The position numbers and the translations under genes are program-made. Under the pieces are notes generated by a model. The model made no database searches. It saw only the letters and a list, made by a program, of their open reading frames with translations, and was not told where the DNA came from. Shown here piece after piece: positions 8,451 through 16,356 of a stretch of DNA of 32,631 bases. Where the stretch lies: the IMG/VR virus record IMGVR_UViG_3300034064_001329, positions 1 to 32,631 of that record, one strand, 5' to 3'. Numbering within the stretch: the stretch's first letter is position 1; each line of letters starts with the position of its first letter. This stretch comes from a virus.

Positions 8451-9104
8451 TTAGACGAGGATTCCGCTCTCGCGAGCCTTGTTGATGCGGCGATACATCT
8501 CAGTAACGAACGGCTGCGTACCCTTGCGAAGCTTGCCCTCCGCCTCGATGTCCGAGATGATATCGGCAGCAGACTTCTTCGTGTTCACGCTGCGGACTTC
8601 CACCTGGGGAGCGATACCCGAACCGCTGCGGAATGCCAGGCCGGTGAAGTCACCGAGCATCGCATCGGCAGAGACGACATCGCCCTTCGCCAGAGCCATC
8701 GCATACGAGCGAACATTCGCGGGGAGCAGGCGACCGCACTCGATGTGAGCCTGCACGACCTCGGCAATCTTCGCCTCGGCGTGAGGCGCAACCTTCGACG
8801 CGATACGCGCTGCGAGTGCTTCTGGTGCAGCAGAGTTCATCGTCGTGGTAGCGGTCGCTGCCTTCTGGCCCGAACCCTTACCAGACAGGCCTGCCTCGGC
8901 CTCGGCAGCTTCGTGCTCCACCAGGTTCTCGAGCGCATCGGTCATACCCTCATGATCCGCCAGATCTTCCTTCTGGAGTTCCATCAGTGCTGCGAGCTGC
9001 GTCTCGATCGCAGACAGGCGGTCAGCATACGGAGCCATCGATTCAACGATGAGGCCCTTCATCTGCTCCAACATCACATCATCCATCCGAAGCTTCACTT
9101 CCAT
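8451..9104 (-). CDS. Nested scaffold protein, in-frame internal start, 217 aa
   Basis: At 9104, codon 241 of the protease gene, an ATG is preceded by GAGGGAAACA, a good ribosome site at normal spacing. Translation from here gives MEVKLRMDDVMLEQMKG and the whole helical C-terminal domain without the protease. Lambda C/Nu3 and Mu I/Z use the same nested arrangement to make excess scaffold. This product is predicted from the start site and the domain border only. Confidence 0.5.
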   Translation of the reverse strand: MEVKLRMDDVMLEQMKGLIVESMAPYADRLSAIETQLAALMELQKEDLADHEGMTDALENLVEHEAAEAEAGLSGKGSGQKAATATTTMNSAAPEALAARIASKVAPHAEAKIAEVVQAHIECGRLLPANVRSYAMALAKGDVVSADAMLGDFTGLAFRSGSGIAPQVEVRSVNTKKSAADIISDIEAEGKLRKGTQPFVTEMYRRINKARESGILV

Positions 9105-9824
9105 TGTTTCCCTCGCGTAGAATCGGCGCTGCAAAGAACGCCTGTACATGGATACCACTTCAGCCGCGAGAGATCCAGAGAATGCCTCCGCGGGTAGGCC
9201 ATCTCTTGCAGACGGGATGGCCTCAAAGAACCCGATGTCCACCAGGGCAGCAGCGAACATACATTCGCCGTTGACAATCGTTCCATCGGCCAACCGATAT
9301 CCGCTAGCCAGGGCAATCGACAGGTCGAGCCATTCGCCGCTCTCAATCTGCGCGAATGCCTTCGGCGTCCATTCGATCATCGCATACAGGCCTGCCGGAT
9401 ATCCTTCCGCGCCCTCGCAAACATGGACATCGTAGATCGTTCCAGAACGCTCCAGAGTGCCCTTCGGCGCTGCACCTTGGATACGCATCTCGATCTCATG
9501 CATGTACGATACGGGGAGACCTTTCGCCTTCGCACCTTTCGCTTCTTGTGCGATGAACAGTTCAAGCGTAGCCTTCTCGATCTCTCGCAGCTTCGCCAGG
9601 TCGTAGACCCGTTCTTCCTGCTGCATCGTGAACGACAGGCCATACTCGTCGCTCTTCACAAGAGGCGATTCGGTCAGTTCCTTCTGATCCATCGGGAGCA
9701 GAAGATGCCACCTGGTCCGATCTTCGGAACCAGATCGCGGAACTGCTGCCCTGGCGAATAGGCTCCCGTCAACCCCATTGTTCTGGAGTTGAGCGAATGC
9801 GTATGCGGTAGGGCCGACAGACAT
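8451..9824 (-). CDS. Mu I-like prohead protease with scaffold domain, 457 aa
   Basis: The first 220 residues resemble the phage Mu gpI-type maturation protease: a segment reading YPAGLYAMIEWTPKAFAQIESG, then LDLSIALASGYRLADGTIVNGE and an AALVDIGFFEAIPS stretch. The rest is a helical, acidic scaffold-like region with coiled-coil potential (residues 245-310) and an Ala-rich part ending with LLPANVRSYAMALAKGD, a C-terminal motif seen in Mu I proteins. The enzyme would assemble inside the procapsid and cleave scaffold and possibly coat. The start ATG at 9824 overlaps the preceding stop (TAATG). An internal start at 9104 could give scaffold alone. Catalytic residues cannot be assigned with confidence. 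Confidence 0.75.
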   Translation of the reverse strand: MSVGPTAYAFAQLQNNGVDGSLFARAAVPRSGSEDRTRWHLLLPMDQKELTESPLVKSDEYGLSFTMQQEERVYDLAKLREIEKATLELFIAQEAKGAKAKGLPVSYMHEIEMRIQGAAPKGTLERSGTIYDVHVCEGAEGYPAGLYAMIEWTPKAFAQIESGEWLDLSIALASGYRLADGTIVNGECMFAAALVDIGFFEAIPSARDGLPAEAFSGSLAAEVVSMYRRSLQRRFYARETMEVKLRMDDVMLEQMKGLIVESMAPYADRLSAIETQLAALMELQKEDLADHEGMTDALENLVEHEAAEAEAGLSGKGSGQKAATATTTMNSAAPEALAARIASKVAPHAEAKIAEVVQAHIECGRLLPANVRSYAMALAKGDVVSADAMLGDFTGLAFRSGSGIAPQVEVRSVNTKKSAADIISDIEAEGKLRKGTQPFVTEMYRRINKARESGILV

Positions 9825-10297
9825 TACTGGAACAGCGTGCAGAGTGCGACGACATCAGTGGCACTCACTCGGAGCAGCGTGATCACGCCACAATGGGCCG
9901 GAGCAATCGTGGCATCGCCTGTGTCTTGCACAAGGACGGTGACATTCGTGGTCCCCGTGATCACCAGATTGTTCGACGCTCCCGCATTGTAAGCCGAGAA
10001 CGAAAAGCGATCGCCGATGCCCTTCAACAGGCCGCTCGTCGCATTCGTGATGTTCGCGAAGCTGGGAAGGGTGAGCGTGCGATTGGAGCCACCTGCATCG
10101 GCAGTGTAGAACCCCGTGAGCAGTTCGTCGACAGTGAGCACGACATTACCCGCCAGGGCTCCGCCGTCCGTACCTGCACCGTTACCGACAGTGAACGGAG
10201 GGAAGGCAACGGATCCGCCGCCATTCGCGTTCTCTCCACGGCCTGCGAAGATGGGATCAACGATTACGACTGCTGCTAATGGACCACGATTCGCCAT
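9824..10297 (-). CDS. Small Gly/Asn/Thr-rich structural protein, 157 aa, unknown
   Basis: The protein is beta-rich with low-complexity Gly/Ala/Asn stretches (RGENANGGGS, GNGAGTDGGALAGN) and a repeated TLTLPS/VITGTTNVTV strand pattern. Its core reads GDRFSFSAYNAGASNNLVITG. Similar Gly/Thr-rich proteins near capsid genes are head fibers or decoration proteins, and that is an inference here. It is the first gene after the small divergent region at 10298-10408, so it may head its own head-gene transcript. The ATG at 10297 has an AGAGGTG site. Its stop overlaps the protease start. Confidence 0.55.
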   Translation of the reverse strand: MANRGPLAAVVIVDPIFAGRGENANGGGSVAFPPFTVGNGAGTDGGALAGNVVLTVDELLTGFYTADAGGSNRTLTLPSFANITNATSGLLKGIGDRFSFSAYNAGASNNLVITGTTNVTVLVQDTGDATIAPAHCGVITLLRVSATDVVALCTLFQ

Positions 10298-10358
10298 ACG
10301 ACACCTCTTTGGAATGGCCTATCGCTACAGATGCAGCGGTAGGGTAGTCAATCGGACA

Positions 10359-10385
10359 TTTCTAGGTTACGGTCGGTTCTGTCAA
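10359..10385 (-). promoter_or_regulatory. Candidate promoter for head genes
   Basis: On the minus strand TTGACA (10385-10380) matches the sigma70 -35 consensus. A weak -10, TAGAAA, lies 15 bases on, with AGAAAT at 16. It would start transcription about 55 bases before the gene at 10297. The short spacing and poor -10 keep confidence low. Confidence 0.35.
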
Positions 10386-10388
10386 CCG
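10374..10388. promoter_or_regulatory. Inverted repeat over the -35, possible operator
   Basis: CGGTT and AACCG flank CTGTC, a perfect 5-5-5 dyad that covers the minus-strand TTGACA and lies 20 bases before the divergent winged-helix gene. It is a plausible binding site for that regulator, by position only. Confidence 0.35.
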
Positions 10389-10408
10389 TTCTCGATGCGG
10401 AGTTATCG

Positions 10409-10744
10409 ATGCTAACTAGGCGCGACAAAGAAGTCTTGAAGGCGATCCTGCTGCTCAGCAGTGCTCATGTCAACCCTGGTGTAAGGAGGATCGGCAAACT
10501 CACTTCTCCGCCGCTGTCTCACGCTCAAGTAGCGAAGGATGTTGAACGGTTGATCGAGAGAGGGTTCGTTCTGCGTGAGCCGAGAGATCGGGGCGAAGGC
10601 AGTTCGTTCAGACTGTCGCGGGAAGCTGTTGTACTGCTCAACGCCTATACCACCGAGCACAAGAAACCGCATATCTCCGAACTCGTATCGCGTCTGGAAG
10701 ATGCACCTGGCGACACCATCCCCATACGGTTCCGAGATCGGTGA
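10409..10744 (+). CDS. Winged-helix DNA-binding protein, 111 aa
   Basis: The sequence has the order expected of a winged helix: a first helix RRDKEVLKAILLLSSA, a turn, a recognition-type helix LSHAQVAKDVERLIERGFVL (residues 38-57), and a charged wing REPRDRGEGSSFRLSREA, followed by a short C-terminal helix. This resembles MarR/PadR-type regulators in miniature. It is the only plus-strand gene in the structural block, with its own leader and a GGAG site ten bases before ATG. It converges with the portal gene, whose stop lies eight bases past its own. It may control the divergent head-gene promoter. A moron-like acquired gene is an alternative view. Confidence 0.65.
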   Translation: MLTRRDKEVLKAILLLSSAHVNPGVRRIGKLTSPPLSHAQVAKDVERLIERGFVLREPRDRGEGSSFRLSREAVVLLNAYTTEHKKPHISELVSRLEDAPGDTIPIRFRDR

Positions 10745-10752
10745 GGCCAGGC

Positions 10753-13700
10753 TCAGATCGGTGCAGCAGTGTCCTCGTCCTCGACAGCTTCTGCGAACGA
10801 GTAGACATAGATGCATCGGCAGGCATTCCCATACGGGCCGAGTGTGCTCTTGCAGTCGAAGAGCGGAGGCCTGTACTTGATGTACTCTGGCGAGCCGTAA
10901 TCGAAATCACTCCCGTCGAGAGCGGAGCAGTTTGAGCAGGTGGCTCGGTCCATGATGGCTGAGTAGGTCACCTTCTTGATCTTCGGTGCAAAGTCGCGAG
11001 CCGTCTGCTCCCGAACCAGATTGTTCACAGTGTTGACTGTTGCCATCGTGTATCGGCCGTAGGTCTCCTTCGGGATCGCCAGGGCAGCGACTTCGGCTAC
11101 GGATCTGGTACCGAGTGCCGCTGTTGTCGCAGCCTGCAAGAGCCGAGTGTTCCAGTCGTCGTTGAGCCGCTTCGCGAGGATGGCAGCATTCGTCTCGATG
11201 ACGTCCTCAACCGCTGCTGCATACACAGCTTCTTCCTTGTCGGGGATGAACTTTGATCCCACTTGATTCCGCACTTCTTCCATCATCTGCCGACGAGACA
11301 TCTTCGCCCACTGCGACAAGCGGTGCAGCAGGATCGCTTCGTATGCGTCTGGAGTGAAATCGTACACGATGCCGGCCTCGGGAACCTTGCCTGCCTTGAT
11401 CGATGCCGATGCCCTGTTAGCAAACTCCGCAGAGTGCTTCTTCATCTGCTTCTGCAGCTCGCGCATCAGATCGGTGTTCTCTGCATCTGTGAGCAGGTAG
11501 AGCGTAGCCCAGGCAACGGACTGTTCAATCGGCAGAAGCGGTCGATGCGTCTGGAACTTCGCGCCATCTCTGCCGATGATGGTGATGTCGGGCTTCTTGG
11601 CAGCAGTCGTGATGCCTGCTGCAGATGCCAGACTCTTGGACTTGCCTCGGATGCTGTTGAACTCCGCAACCTTGCGCTCAGACCATCCTCTCGCTGCATC
11701 GCCTCCCCATAGGTCCCAGGCGACGCGTCCGTTCGACGGGAAGCCATCTTCACCCGCTTCGAACCCCTCGGCCTTAGCATCGCCCTGGTGTCTGTCGAAG
11801 TAGGCCTTCATGCGCCGCACAGTCTCTTCGGACAGGTTCTTGCGGTTCGCGATGTCTCTCGCCCTGGCGACGCCGACAGCGGTTCCGCCACGACCGTACT
11901 CTCGACGCCATTCCAGAGCTCGCTTGGCAACCTTCGCCATCCCTGTCGTCGGCTTCGTGTCAACATCGCCTAGGTTCTTTGCCCTGTTCTTCTGCTGCAC
12001 CATACCTTCCGATGGTGCAGGGAGGTCGTCAAACGGGGCCTCGGCAGCAGACTCGTCCATGCCAGATTCGACAACATCGTTCGCGACCTGCTCCAGTGCG
12101 ACAGACTGCACCTGCGAAGCTTCGGACTTGGCATCGTCGATAGCGATGGCGTCTTTCGCCTGCACATCGGAGGTGAACGGAACGCCGACTGTGTCGCACA
12201 GTGTCTGGATCTCGCTGTCAGTGTAGACGAGTTCACCTGTTGCCCTGGTCATCGTTCTGATCTCGGCAACCTGCTTCCAGACATCAATCACTTCGCTGTC
12301 GGATCGCGTCATGATGCCATCGATACGAAGTTCGGGCAGCACTGCTAGGTCGCCGACGAGCATCTGGCAGGCTGCTTCAATCCACGGCCTGCGACTGCTC
12401 TTGATCTGCGATGCGTACCCTTGAAGCTGTCGGAGCCGTTCCTGCTGCTGCACCTCCATCAGATTGTACGAGCCTCCGCTCTGCCCGATTTCTGTGGCGA
12501 GTGCGCCGAGTGAGCGGAGCAGCTCCTTGTCGAAGTATTCCATCGCAGCGATGAAGCCTGTGTCGGAATCAAACTCCATCATCTCCATCGTTACGCCAGG
12601 TGGCAGACCCATGTAGGCCTGTCCGGAGTAGAAGAAGTCCTTCGCCGCCTGGGCGATTGAATCCGATACGCCTTTCGCCTTCGCGCTGTCGGCATCCATT
12701 CGGAATACGGGGAAGCCGTTACCCCACTTGCGGCGATGCATCAGAGCCGAGACGAACCACTCTGTCTTACCCTGCGATGCGTACCACGCTGCACGAAGGT
12801 CGGAGAGGCCTTCCAGATTGAGGCCGATGCGCTGATTCGTGACGAGAAGCAGCTTCCGCGAATCGATGACAGGCATACCCTGCACCGTTACTCCAGTGAT
12901 CGGGATGTCTGCGAGCAGGCCAGGCGATCCAGAGGCATTCTGCACGATACCGCACCATCTTTCTTTCTGATCCCAGAGCCATCGCAGGACCGACGACTGA
13001 GCGCGATGCTCGACGAAGGTTGTCCGACGACGACCCTGCAGACGAGGGTCGATGCCGAACTCGTGCAGTACGAAGCCTGGTACCATCGCGTAGGCCTGTT
13101 CACGGATGATCTGCGAAGGATCGACGTCTGGATTGTGATACCACTCCAAGTTCAAGATCTCTGCTGCACGAACCGTCGATTCCTTCGCCTTCTGCGACAG
13201 TACCGCTCTCGTCGTCGCGTCGAGGCCAGGTGCATACACCAGAGCATCCCAGTCAACATCTGGTGCAGCATAGTACTCGGAAGCTTGTGCGACCCGTTCC
13301 ACTGTCGCTCGGATGGCGTTACGCGCAACAGGGTTGGAGCGAGCCATCCGTTCAAACTCGCCCTGGTCGTAGGTGAGGCCTCGAGCGAGCAGAGGCTTCA
13401 ACTGTTGTTTGTTCTCGACCTGGGGGAGACCTCCGGCCGTAACGGTTCCCGACAGACCCTGCTTCACATCGTACTCGGCAACATCTGCGACGACAGTGAG
13501 GTATCGGCCCATCGAGCCAGGCATCCTGTTCCGTAGCGAGACAGGGCTACCAGACGACTGCACCAGAAGCACTTCTGACTTGACGGAATCTTCGCTCTTG
13601 CGCGAACTGTCTCGGTACATTCTGGAATCATCGACCATCGTGCGATACATCGTCGGATCCCACCCGTTGAGCCTGGCCGACTGAGCAGGTGCAGGTTGGG

Positions 13701-13788
13701 AAGGTGCAGGTGCAGGCGGATCGCCTGCGATGGCCTTCCACAGCTTCGTTTCAGTCACGATCTTTCGGGCACGATCTTTCAAGGACAT
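10753..13788 (-). CDS. Portal protein fused to MuF-type minor head protein, 1011 aa
   Basis: The start is set at ATG 13788 (MSLKDRARK), four bases after GGAGG. A TTG further up lacks a ribosome site. Residues about 130-545 look like a DUF935/Mu gp29-type portal, including RSLGALATEIGQSGGSYNLM. Residues about 605-715 form an extra domain with GGTAVGVARARD, LSEETVRRMKAYFDRH and GRVAWDLWGGDAARGW. Residues about 740-1011 are MuF-like, ending with DRATCSNCSALDG (near 950) and NACRCIYVY (near 992), the Cys motif of SPP1 gp7/Mu F proteins. Portal forms the 12-subunit DNA gate, and MuF proteins enter the head in few copies. Fusion would place a MuF domain on every portal subunit unless it is cleaved, perhaps by the Mu I-like protease. 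Confidence 0.85.
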   Translation of the reverse strand: MSLKDRARKIVTETKLWKAIAGDPPAPAPSQPAPAQSARLNGWDPTMYRTMVDDSRMYRDSSRKSEDSVKSEVLLVQSSGSPVSLRNRMPGSMGRYLTVVADVAEYDVKQGLSGTVTAGGLPQVENKQQLKPLLARGLTYDQGEFERMARSNPVARNAIRATVERVAQASEYYAAPDVDWDALVYAPGLDATTRAVLSQKAKESTVRAAEILNLEWYHNPDVDPSQIIREQAYAMVPGFVLHEFGIDPRLQGRRRTTFVEHRAQSSVLRWLWDQKERWCGIVQNASGSPGLLADIPITGVTVQGMPVIDSRKLLLVTNQRIGLNLEGLSDLRAAWYASQGKTEWFVSALMHRRKWGNGFPVFRMDADSAKAKGVSDSIAQAAKDFFYSGQAYMGLPPGVTMEMMEFDSDTGFIAAMEYFDKELLRSLGALATEIGQSGGSYNLMEVQQQERLRQLQGYASQIKSSRRPWIEAACQMLVGDLAVLPELRIDGIMTRSDSEVIDVWKQVAEIRTMTRATGELVYTDSEIQTLCDTVGVPFTSDVQAKDAIAIDDAKSEASQVQSVALEQVANDVVESGMDESAAEAPFDDLPAPSEGMVQQKNRAKNLGDVDTKPTTGMAKVAKRALEWRREYGRGGTAVGVARARDIANRKNLSEETVRRMKAYFDRHQGDAKAEGFEAGEDGFPSNGRVAWDLWGGDAARGWSERKVAEFNSIRGKSKSLASAAGITTAAKKPDITIIGRDGAKFQTHRPLLPIEQSVAWATLYLLTDAENTDLMRELQKQMKKHSAEFANRASASIKAGKVPEAGIVYDFTPDAYEAILLHRLSQWAKMSRRQMMEEVRNQVGSKFIPDKEEAVYAAAVEDVIETNAAILAKRLNDDWNTRLLQAATTAALGTRSVAEVAALAIPKETYGRYTMATVNTVNNLVREQTARDFAPKIKKVTYSAIMDRATCSNCSALDGSDFDYGSPEYIKYRPPLFDCKSTLGPYGNACRCIYVYSFAEAVEDEDTAAPI

Positions 13789-13850
13789 ACGGCCTCCAGA
13801 GGCTGTCGGTATGGTCAACAGCCATCCTCCTAGCAAGTGGACACTCCGCG

Positions 13851-13883
13851 GTCACTTGGAAACAGCCTGTTCTGTCAAGTGAC
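13851..13883. repeat. Inverted repeat between terminase and portal genes
   Basis: GTCACTTG (13851-13858) and CAAGTGAC (13876-13883) are perfect arms around a 17-base loop in which CTGT and ACAG (or AACAG and CTGTT) can pair further. There is no T-run on either strand, so it is not a standard terminator. It lies in the 110-base gap after the large terminase gene. It may be an mRNA processing hairpin, a protein-binding site or part of a packaging signal. Confidence 0.5.
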
Positions 13884-13898
13884 TTGAGTGCCAGGCCG

Positions 13899-15296
13899 TC
13901 ACAGGCCGTTCGTTGCCTTCCATGACCGCTGCATCTGCATCAACAGGTCTGCTGACTTCTCCACGAACCGCTCGACGCCTCCAGAGATCAATGGCTCGTC
14001 TCGGATATCTACTCCCAGAAGGTGCGGAAGGACGAACCGAGCTCCGTGGACCAGAGCGTCGATACGGCCTGGCGACCATCTCTTCTGTCCAGAAGGTGGA
14101 TCGGGGTTCCAGGTTGTCATCTCGTCCTCGAGTGATTCCAGCCTGCCTACATGATGGAACAGGCCTCGTCGGTACAGTGCTGCGACTGGAACCGCTCTCG
14201 ATGCCTTGTCGCCGACTGCACGAACCAGAGTTACGGGAACCCTGGGGTCAACCGATGCGATGGTGAGGCGGACCATCTCGCCACCTTGATTCGCCTCGGC
14301 GACGATGTTGCCTGCACCGAGCCTCCAATACAGGTCAACAGCCTTCCTCGCCCACTCGTTCGGAGCCATACGGCCGGAGGCATCCTCTACGACATAGGCC
14401 TCGGAGTGCGATGCACCTATCGCAACGATACCAGCTTCGTCGCTCGTTTCTTGACCAGACAGCGACGGATCAATCGAGATGCAGAACCTGTCAAGACGCG
14501 GTGCCTCCAATACACGGTTCCTGTCGATCTCTTCGAAAGACCAGAGCGATCCAGAGGAATCGTCGACATACTCGCCGAGCAAGAACCTGGCTCGCCGCCT
14601 GCTGTCCATCGATTCCAGTTCTGCGATGTAGTCTGCAGGCAACAGCGGATTGTCCTTCGGGTTGACCTGCTCAGCCAGATACCACTCTGGACGCAACAGC
14701 GGTCCTCCCGAAGGGTTCTTGCCGCGAAGAAACTCCTCGGCTGTCCAGTGCTTCGTTCCAGAGGGATTGAGGTCATAGAACATACGAACAGGCATCGGCC
14801 GACCGTTCGCATACTTGGACACCTGCGATAGCCGTGACCGAACCAGGGGAACCACCGACCAGGGGATTTGACTGCACTCGTTGAGGTAGATGGAGGTGAA
14901 CTCCAGTCCGAGCAGCTTCTCGACCCGCTGTTCGTTGTCGAGGCCGGAGAAGATGATCTCAGAGCCGTTCGGGAAGCGAGCCACCTGGTCCGAGTGATTT
15001 ACGATGGCTTTGATCTGCGGGAAGCGATGCCGCATCACATCGGCAAAGGTCGTGAGCAGGATGGTCATCCGCACTGCGTTATGATGCAGCCGAGCCACCA
15101 GGTGAGCCGACCTCGGCGCGAGCAGTGCTCTCAAGATCAGCGAGTAGATGATCATGTATGTCTTGCCAGATCGGGAGCCTCCGTAGATCAATACATGCCG
15201 AGGGTTCTTCTCGGCGATCTTGTCCCAGACCATCATCTGTCGGCGGTTCCAGTCTGGCGCGGCTGCACCTTCGTCGACGCCTGGCGAAGCTGTCAT
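13899..15296 (-). CDS. terL: Terminase large subunit, 465 aa
   Basis: The ATPase/nuclease motor that cuts and packages DNA. The N-terminal ATPase has Walker A GGSRSGKT (39-46), Walker B SIYLNE (135-140) and the coupling segment YDLNPSG (174-180). The C-terminal RNase H-like nuclease has acidic residues in ISIDPSLSG (D276), IVAEANQGGE (E334) and GRIDALVHG (D413). All main motifs are intact and the length is normal for the family (about 450-550 aa). The ATG at 15296 overlaps the stop of the small subunit (ATGA), so the two are co-translated. It is followed by the 13851-13883 inverted repeat and the portal gene. Confidence 0.95.
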   Translation of the reverse strand: MTASPGVDEGAAAPDWNRRQMMVWDKIAEKNPRHVLIYGGSRSGKTYMIIYSLILRALLAPRSAHLVARLHHNAVRMTILLTTFADVMRHRFPQIKAIVNHSDQVARFPNGSEIIFSGLDNEQRVEKLLGLEFTSIYLNECSQIPWSVVPLVRSRLSQVSKYANGRPMPVRMFYDLNPSGTKHWTAEEFLRGKNPSGGPLLRPEWYLAEQVNPKDNPLLPADYIAELESMDSRRRARFLLGEYVDDSSGSLWSFEEIDRNRVLEAPRLDRFCISIDPSLSGQETSDEAGIVAIGASHSEAYVVEDASGRMAPNEWARKAVDLYWRLGAGNIVAEANQGGEMVRLTIASVDPRVPVTLVRAVGDKASRAVPVAALYRRGLFHHVGRLESLEDEMTTWNPDPPSGQKRWSPGRIDALVHGARFVLPHLLGVDIRDEPLISGGVERFVEKSADLLMQMQRSWKATNGL

Positions 15297-15841
15297 GTCT
15301 GCGACTGGGAGAAGGTGATCACGATGGGAGTTTCCTTCTCACCGTTGCCTGCTGCCATCCCGCCGAGTTGAACCTTCTTGGCAGGTGTCTCGTCGTACTC
15401 TTCGCGAAGCTGCTTCGTGAGGACTTCCAACAGTCTCGCTACTTCCCCTGGCGAGGCCTGGGCGAAGTCGATGTTCATCATCTCGGTTCCTGCCTTCCGC
15501 AGTGTGTTCGCGAGGACTGCTCTGCGAAGCTTCCTGCTCTTGACCCGTTCTTCCAGTTCAGCCTCGAGGTCGCGCCGCTCGATGTAGGTATCGAGAGCGA
15601 GTGCTCGCTCCTTCCAGCGATGCTTCTGCGAGACCGTGTACCATTGACCAGGGGCTCCATCGGGCTTCTTTTTGCCTGTGAAGCGAGCGTGAGCCTCTCG
15701 GACGGTTCTGTCTACGGGCGGGATGTCTCGATAGCACTGGAACCATACGTAGTGTCGATCTGGCTCAGCCTTCTGCCGCTCCCACGGACGACCCTCATCG
15801 AACAGGCCATCGTCGTCTTTCTGCTTCTTCTTGCGGAACAT
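15293..15841 (-). CDS. terS: Terminase small subunit, 182 aa
   Basis: The DNA-recognition part of the packaging motor. The start is placed at ATG 15841 (MFRKKKQKDDDG), just after GGAGG. A longer frame to 16030 would run through the control region. An N-terminal Lys/Asp-rich tail precedes a helix-turn-helix-like segment WFQCYRDIPPVDRTVREAHARF, then WKERALALDTYIERRDLE. The YRD...R.....A and W..RA...D pattern is typical of many phage small terminases. A long charged coiled-coil-like helix (residues 95-130) fits the oligomerisation domain. It is the first gene of the leftward operon and is translationally coupled to the large subunit. Confidence 0.75.
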   Translation of the reverse strand: MFRKKKQKDDDGLFDEGRPWERQKAEPDRHYVWFQCYRDIPPVDRTVREAHARFTGKKKPDGAPGQWYTVSQKHRWKERALALDTYIERRDLEAELEERVKSRKLRRAVLANTLRKAGTEMMNIDFAQASPGEVARLLEVLTKQLREEYDETPAKKVQLGGMAAGNGEKETPIVITFSQSQT

Positions 15842-15946
15842 GATCCTCCGGAGTGCTGCTGCTGACAGTGCAACGGTAGAAGATGCTGCCAGAAGTGTCC
15901 AGAGGTGCAGCCTGCACCGATGCCAGGTGCAGCTTCTGCTGGGATG

Positions 15947-16067
15947 CAAAAGAATACTGAGCATCGGGCCTGGCAAGAAAGTTCCCGACTTCACGAGTTT
16001 TGGAGGAGATAGAGGGTGAAGATTCATCAATGAAACGCTTGCATTGTAAAGCGTGGCGGTTTATCAT
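15947..16067 (+). repeat. Duplicated control block, copy 1
   Basis: This stretch shares ordered identical pieces with 19617-19736: CAAAAGAATACT, AGAAAGTTCCCGAC (14 of 14), GTTTTGGAG, and GAAAC followed by the promoter core. The spacers between the pieces differ. It lies between the divergent terminase and early operons. The shared order suggests a copied regulatory module with several protein-binding sites, not just a promoter. Confidence 0.6.
16039..16067 (+). promoter_or_regulatory. Early promoter A
   Basis: TTGCAT (-35), a 17-base spacer TGTAAAGCGTGGCGGTT and TATCAT (-10), 43 bases before the first early gene. The spacer is nearly the same as in promoters B and C and holds an imperfect inverted repeat TAAAGCG/CGGTTTA. 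Confidence 0.75.
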
Positions 16068-16109
16068 GCTCTCACGGAAAGGTTCCGCTCGCCACGAAAG
16101 GACAGCACA

Positions 16110-16322
16110 ATGACCACTTACACTCGCACCGATGTTCTCGCCCTCCGCGCTGCTTCTGAGGAAGCTTCCAATAACTACCGCTCGGTCTGGAAGTTCAACA
16201 CCGACCCTGCTCGCCGCGCCGACCTGCCTCGCCTGGAGGCCATCGCTGACGCTGCATACGCCGAGCTCTGCCGCGTCCGCGACATTGTCGCTGCTGCCGA
16301 GCTTGCTGAGTTCTCCAAGTAA
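16110..16322 (+). CDS. Small early protein, 70 aa, unknown
   Basis: First gene of the rightward operon. The ATG at 16110 gives MTTYTRTDVLALRAASEE and is preceded by AAAGGACAGCACA. An in-frame start further up at 16053 would lie inside the promoter region and is rejected. The product is an Ala/Glu/Arg-rich helical protein with no Cys motif and ends with AELAEFSK, like the SFSK end of the 106-residue product. No family recognised. Size, promoter and place suggest an immediate-early host-interaction protein, which is inference. Confidence 0.65.
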   Translation: MTTYTRTDVLALRAASEEASNNYRSVWKFNTDPARRADLPRLEAIADAAYAELCRVRDIVAAAELAEFSK

Positions 16323-16356
16323 CCTGCCTTTCCCCGCTGTCACACAAGGACACAAG

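Noticed and set aside
13789-13836. TTG start giving 16 extra residues to the portal fusion
   Set aside because: No ribosome site precedes it, while ATG 13788 has GGAGG at four bases.
15842-16000. Leftward promoter for the terminase operon
   Set aside because: A TATTCT on the minus strand near 15955-15950 is a possible -10, but no hexamer at proper distance resembles a -35. A promoter is expected here yet cannot be placed.
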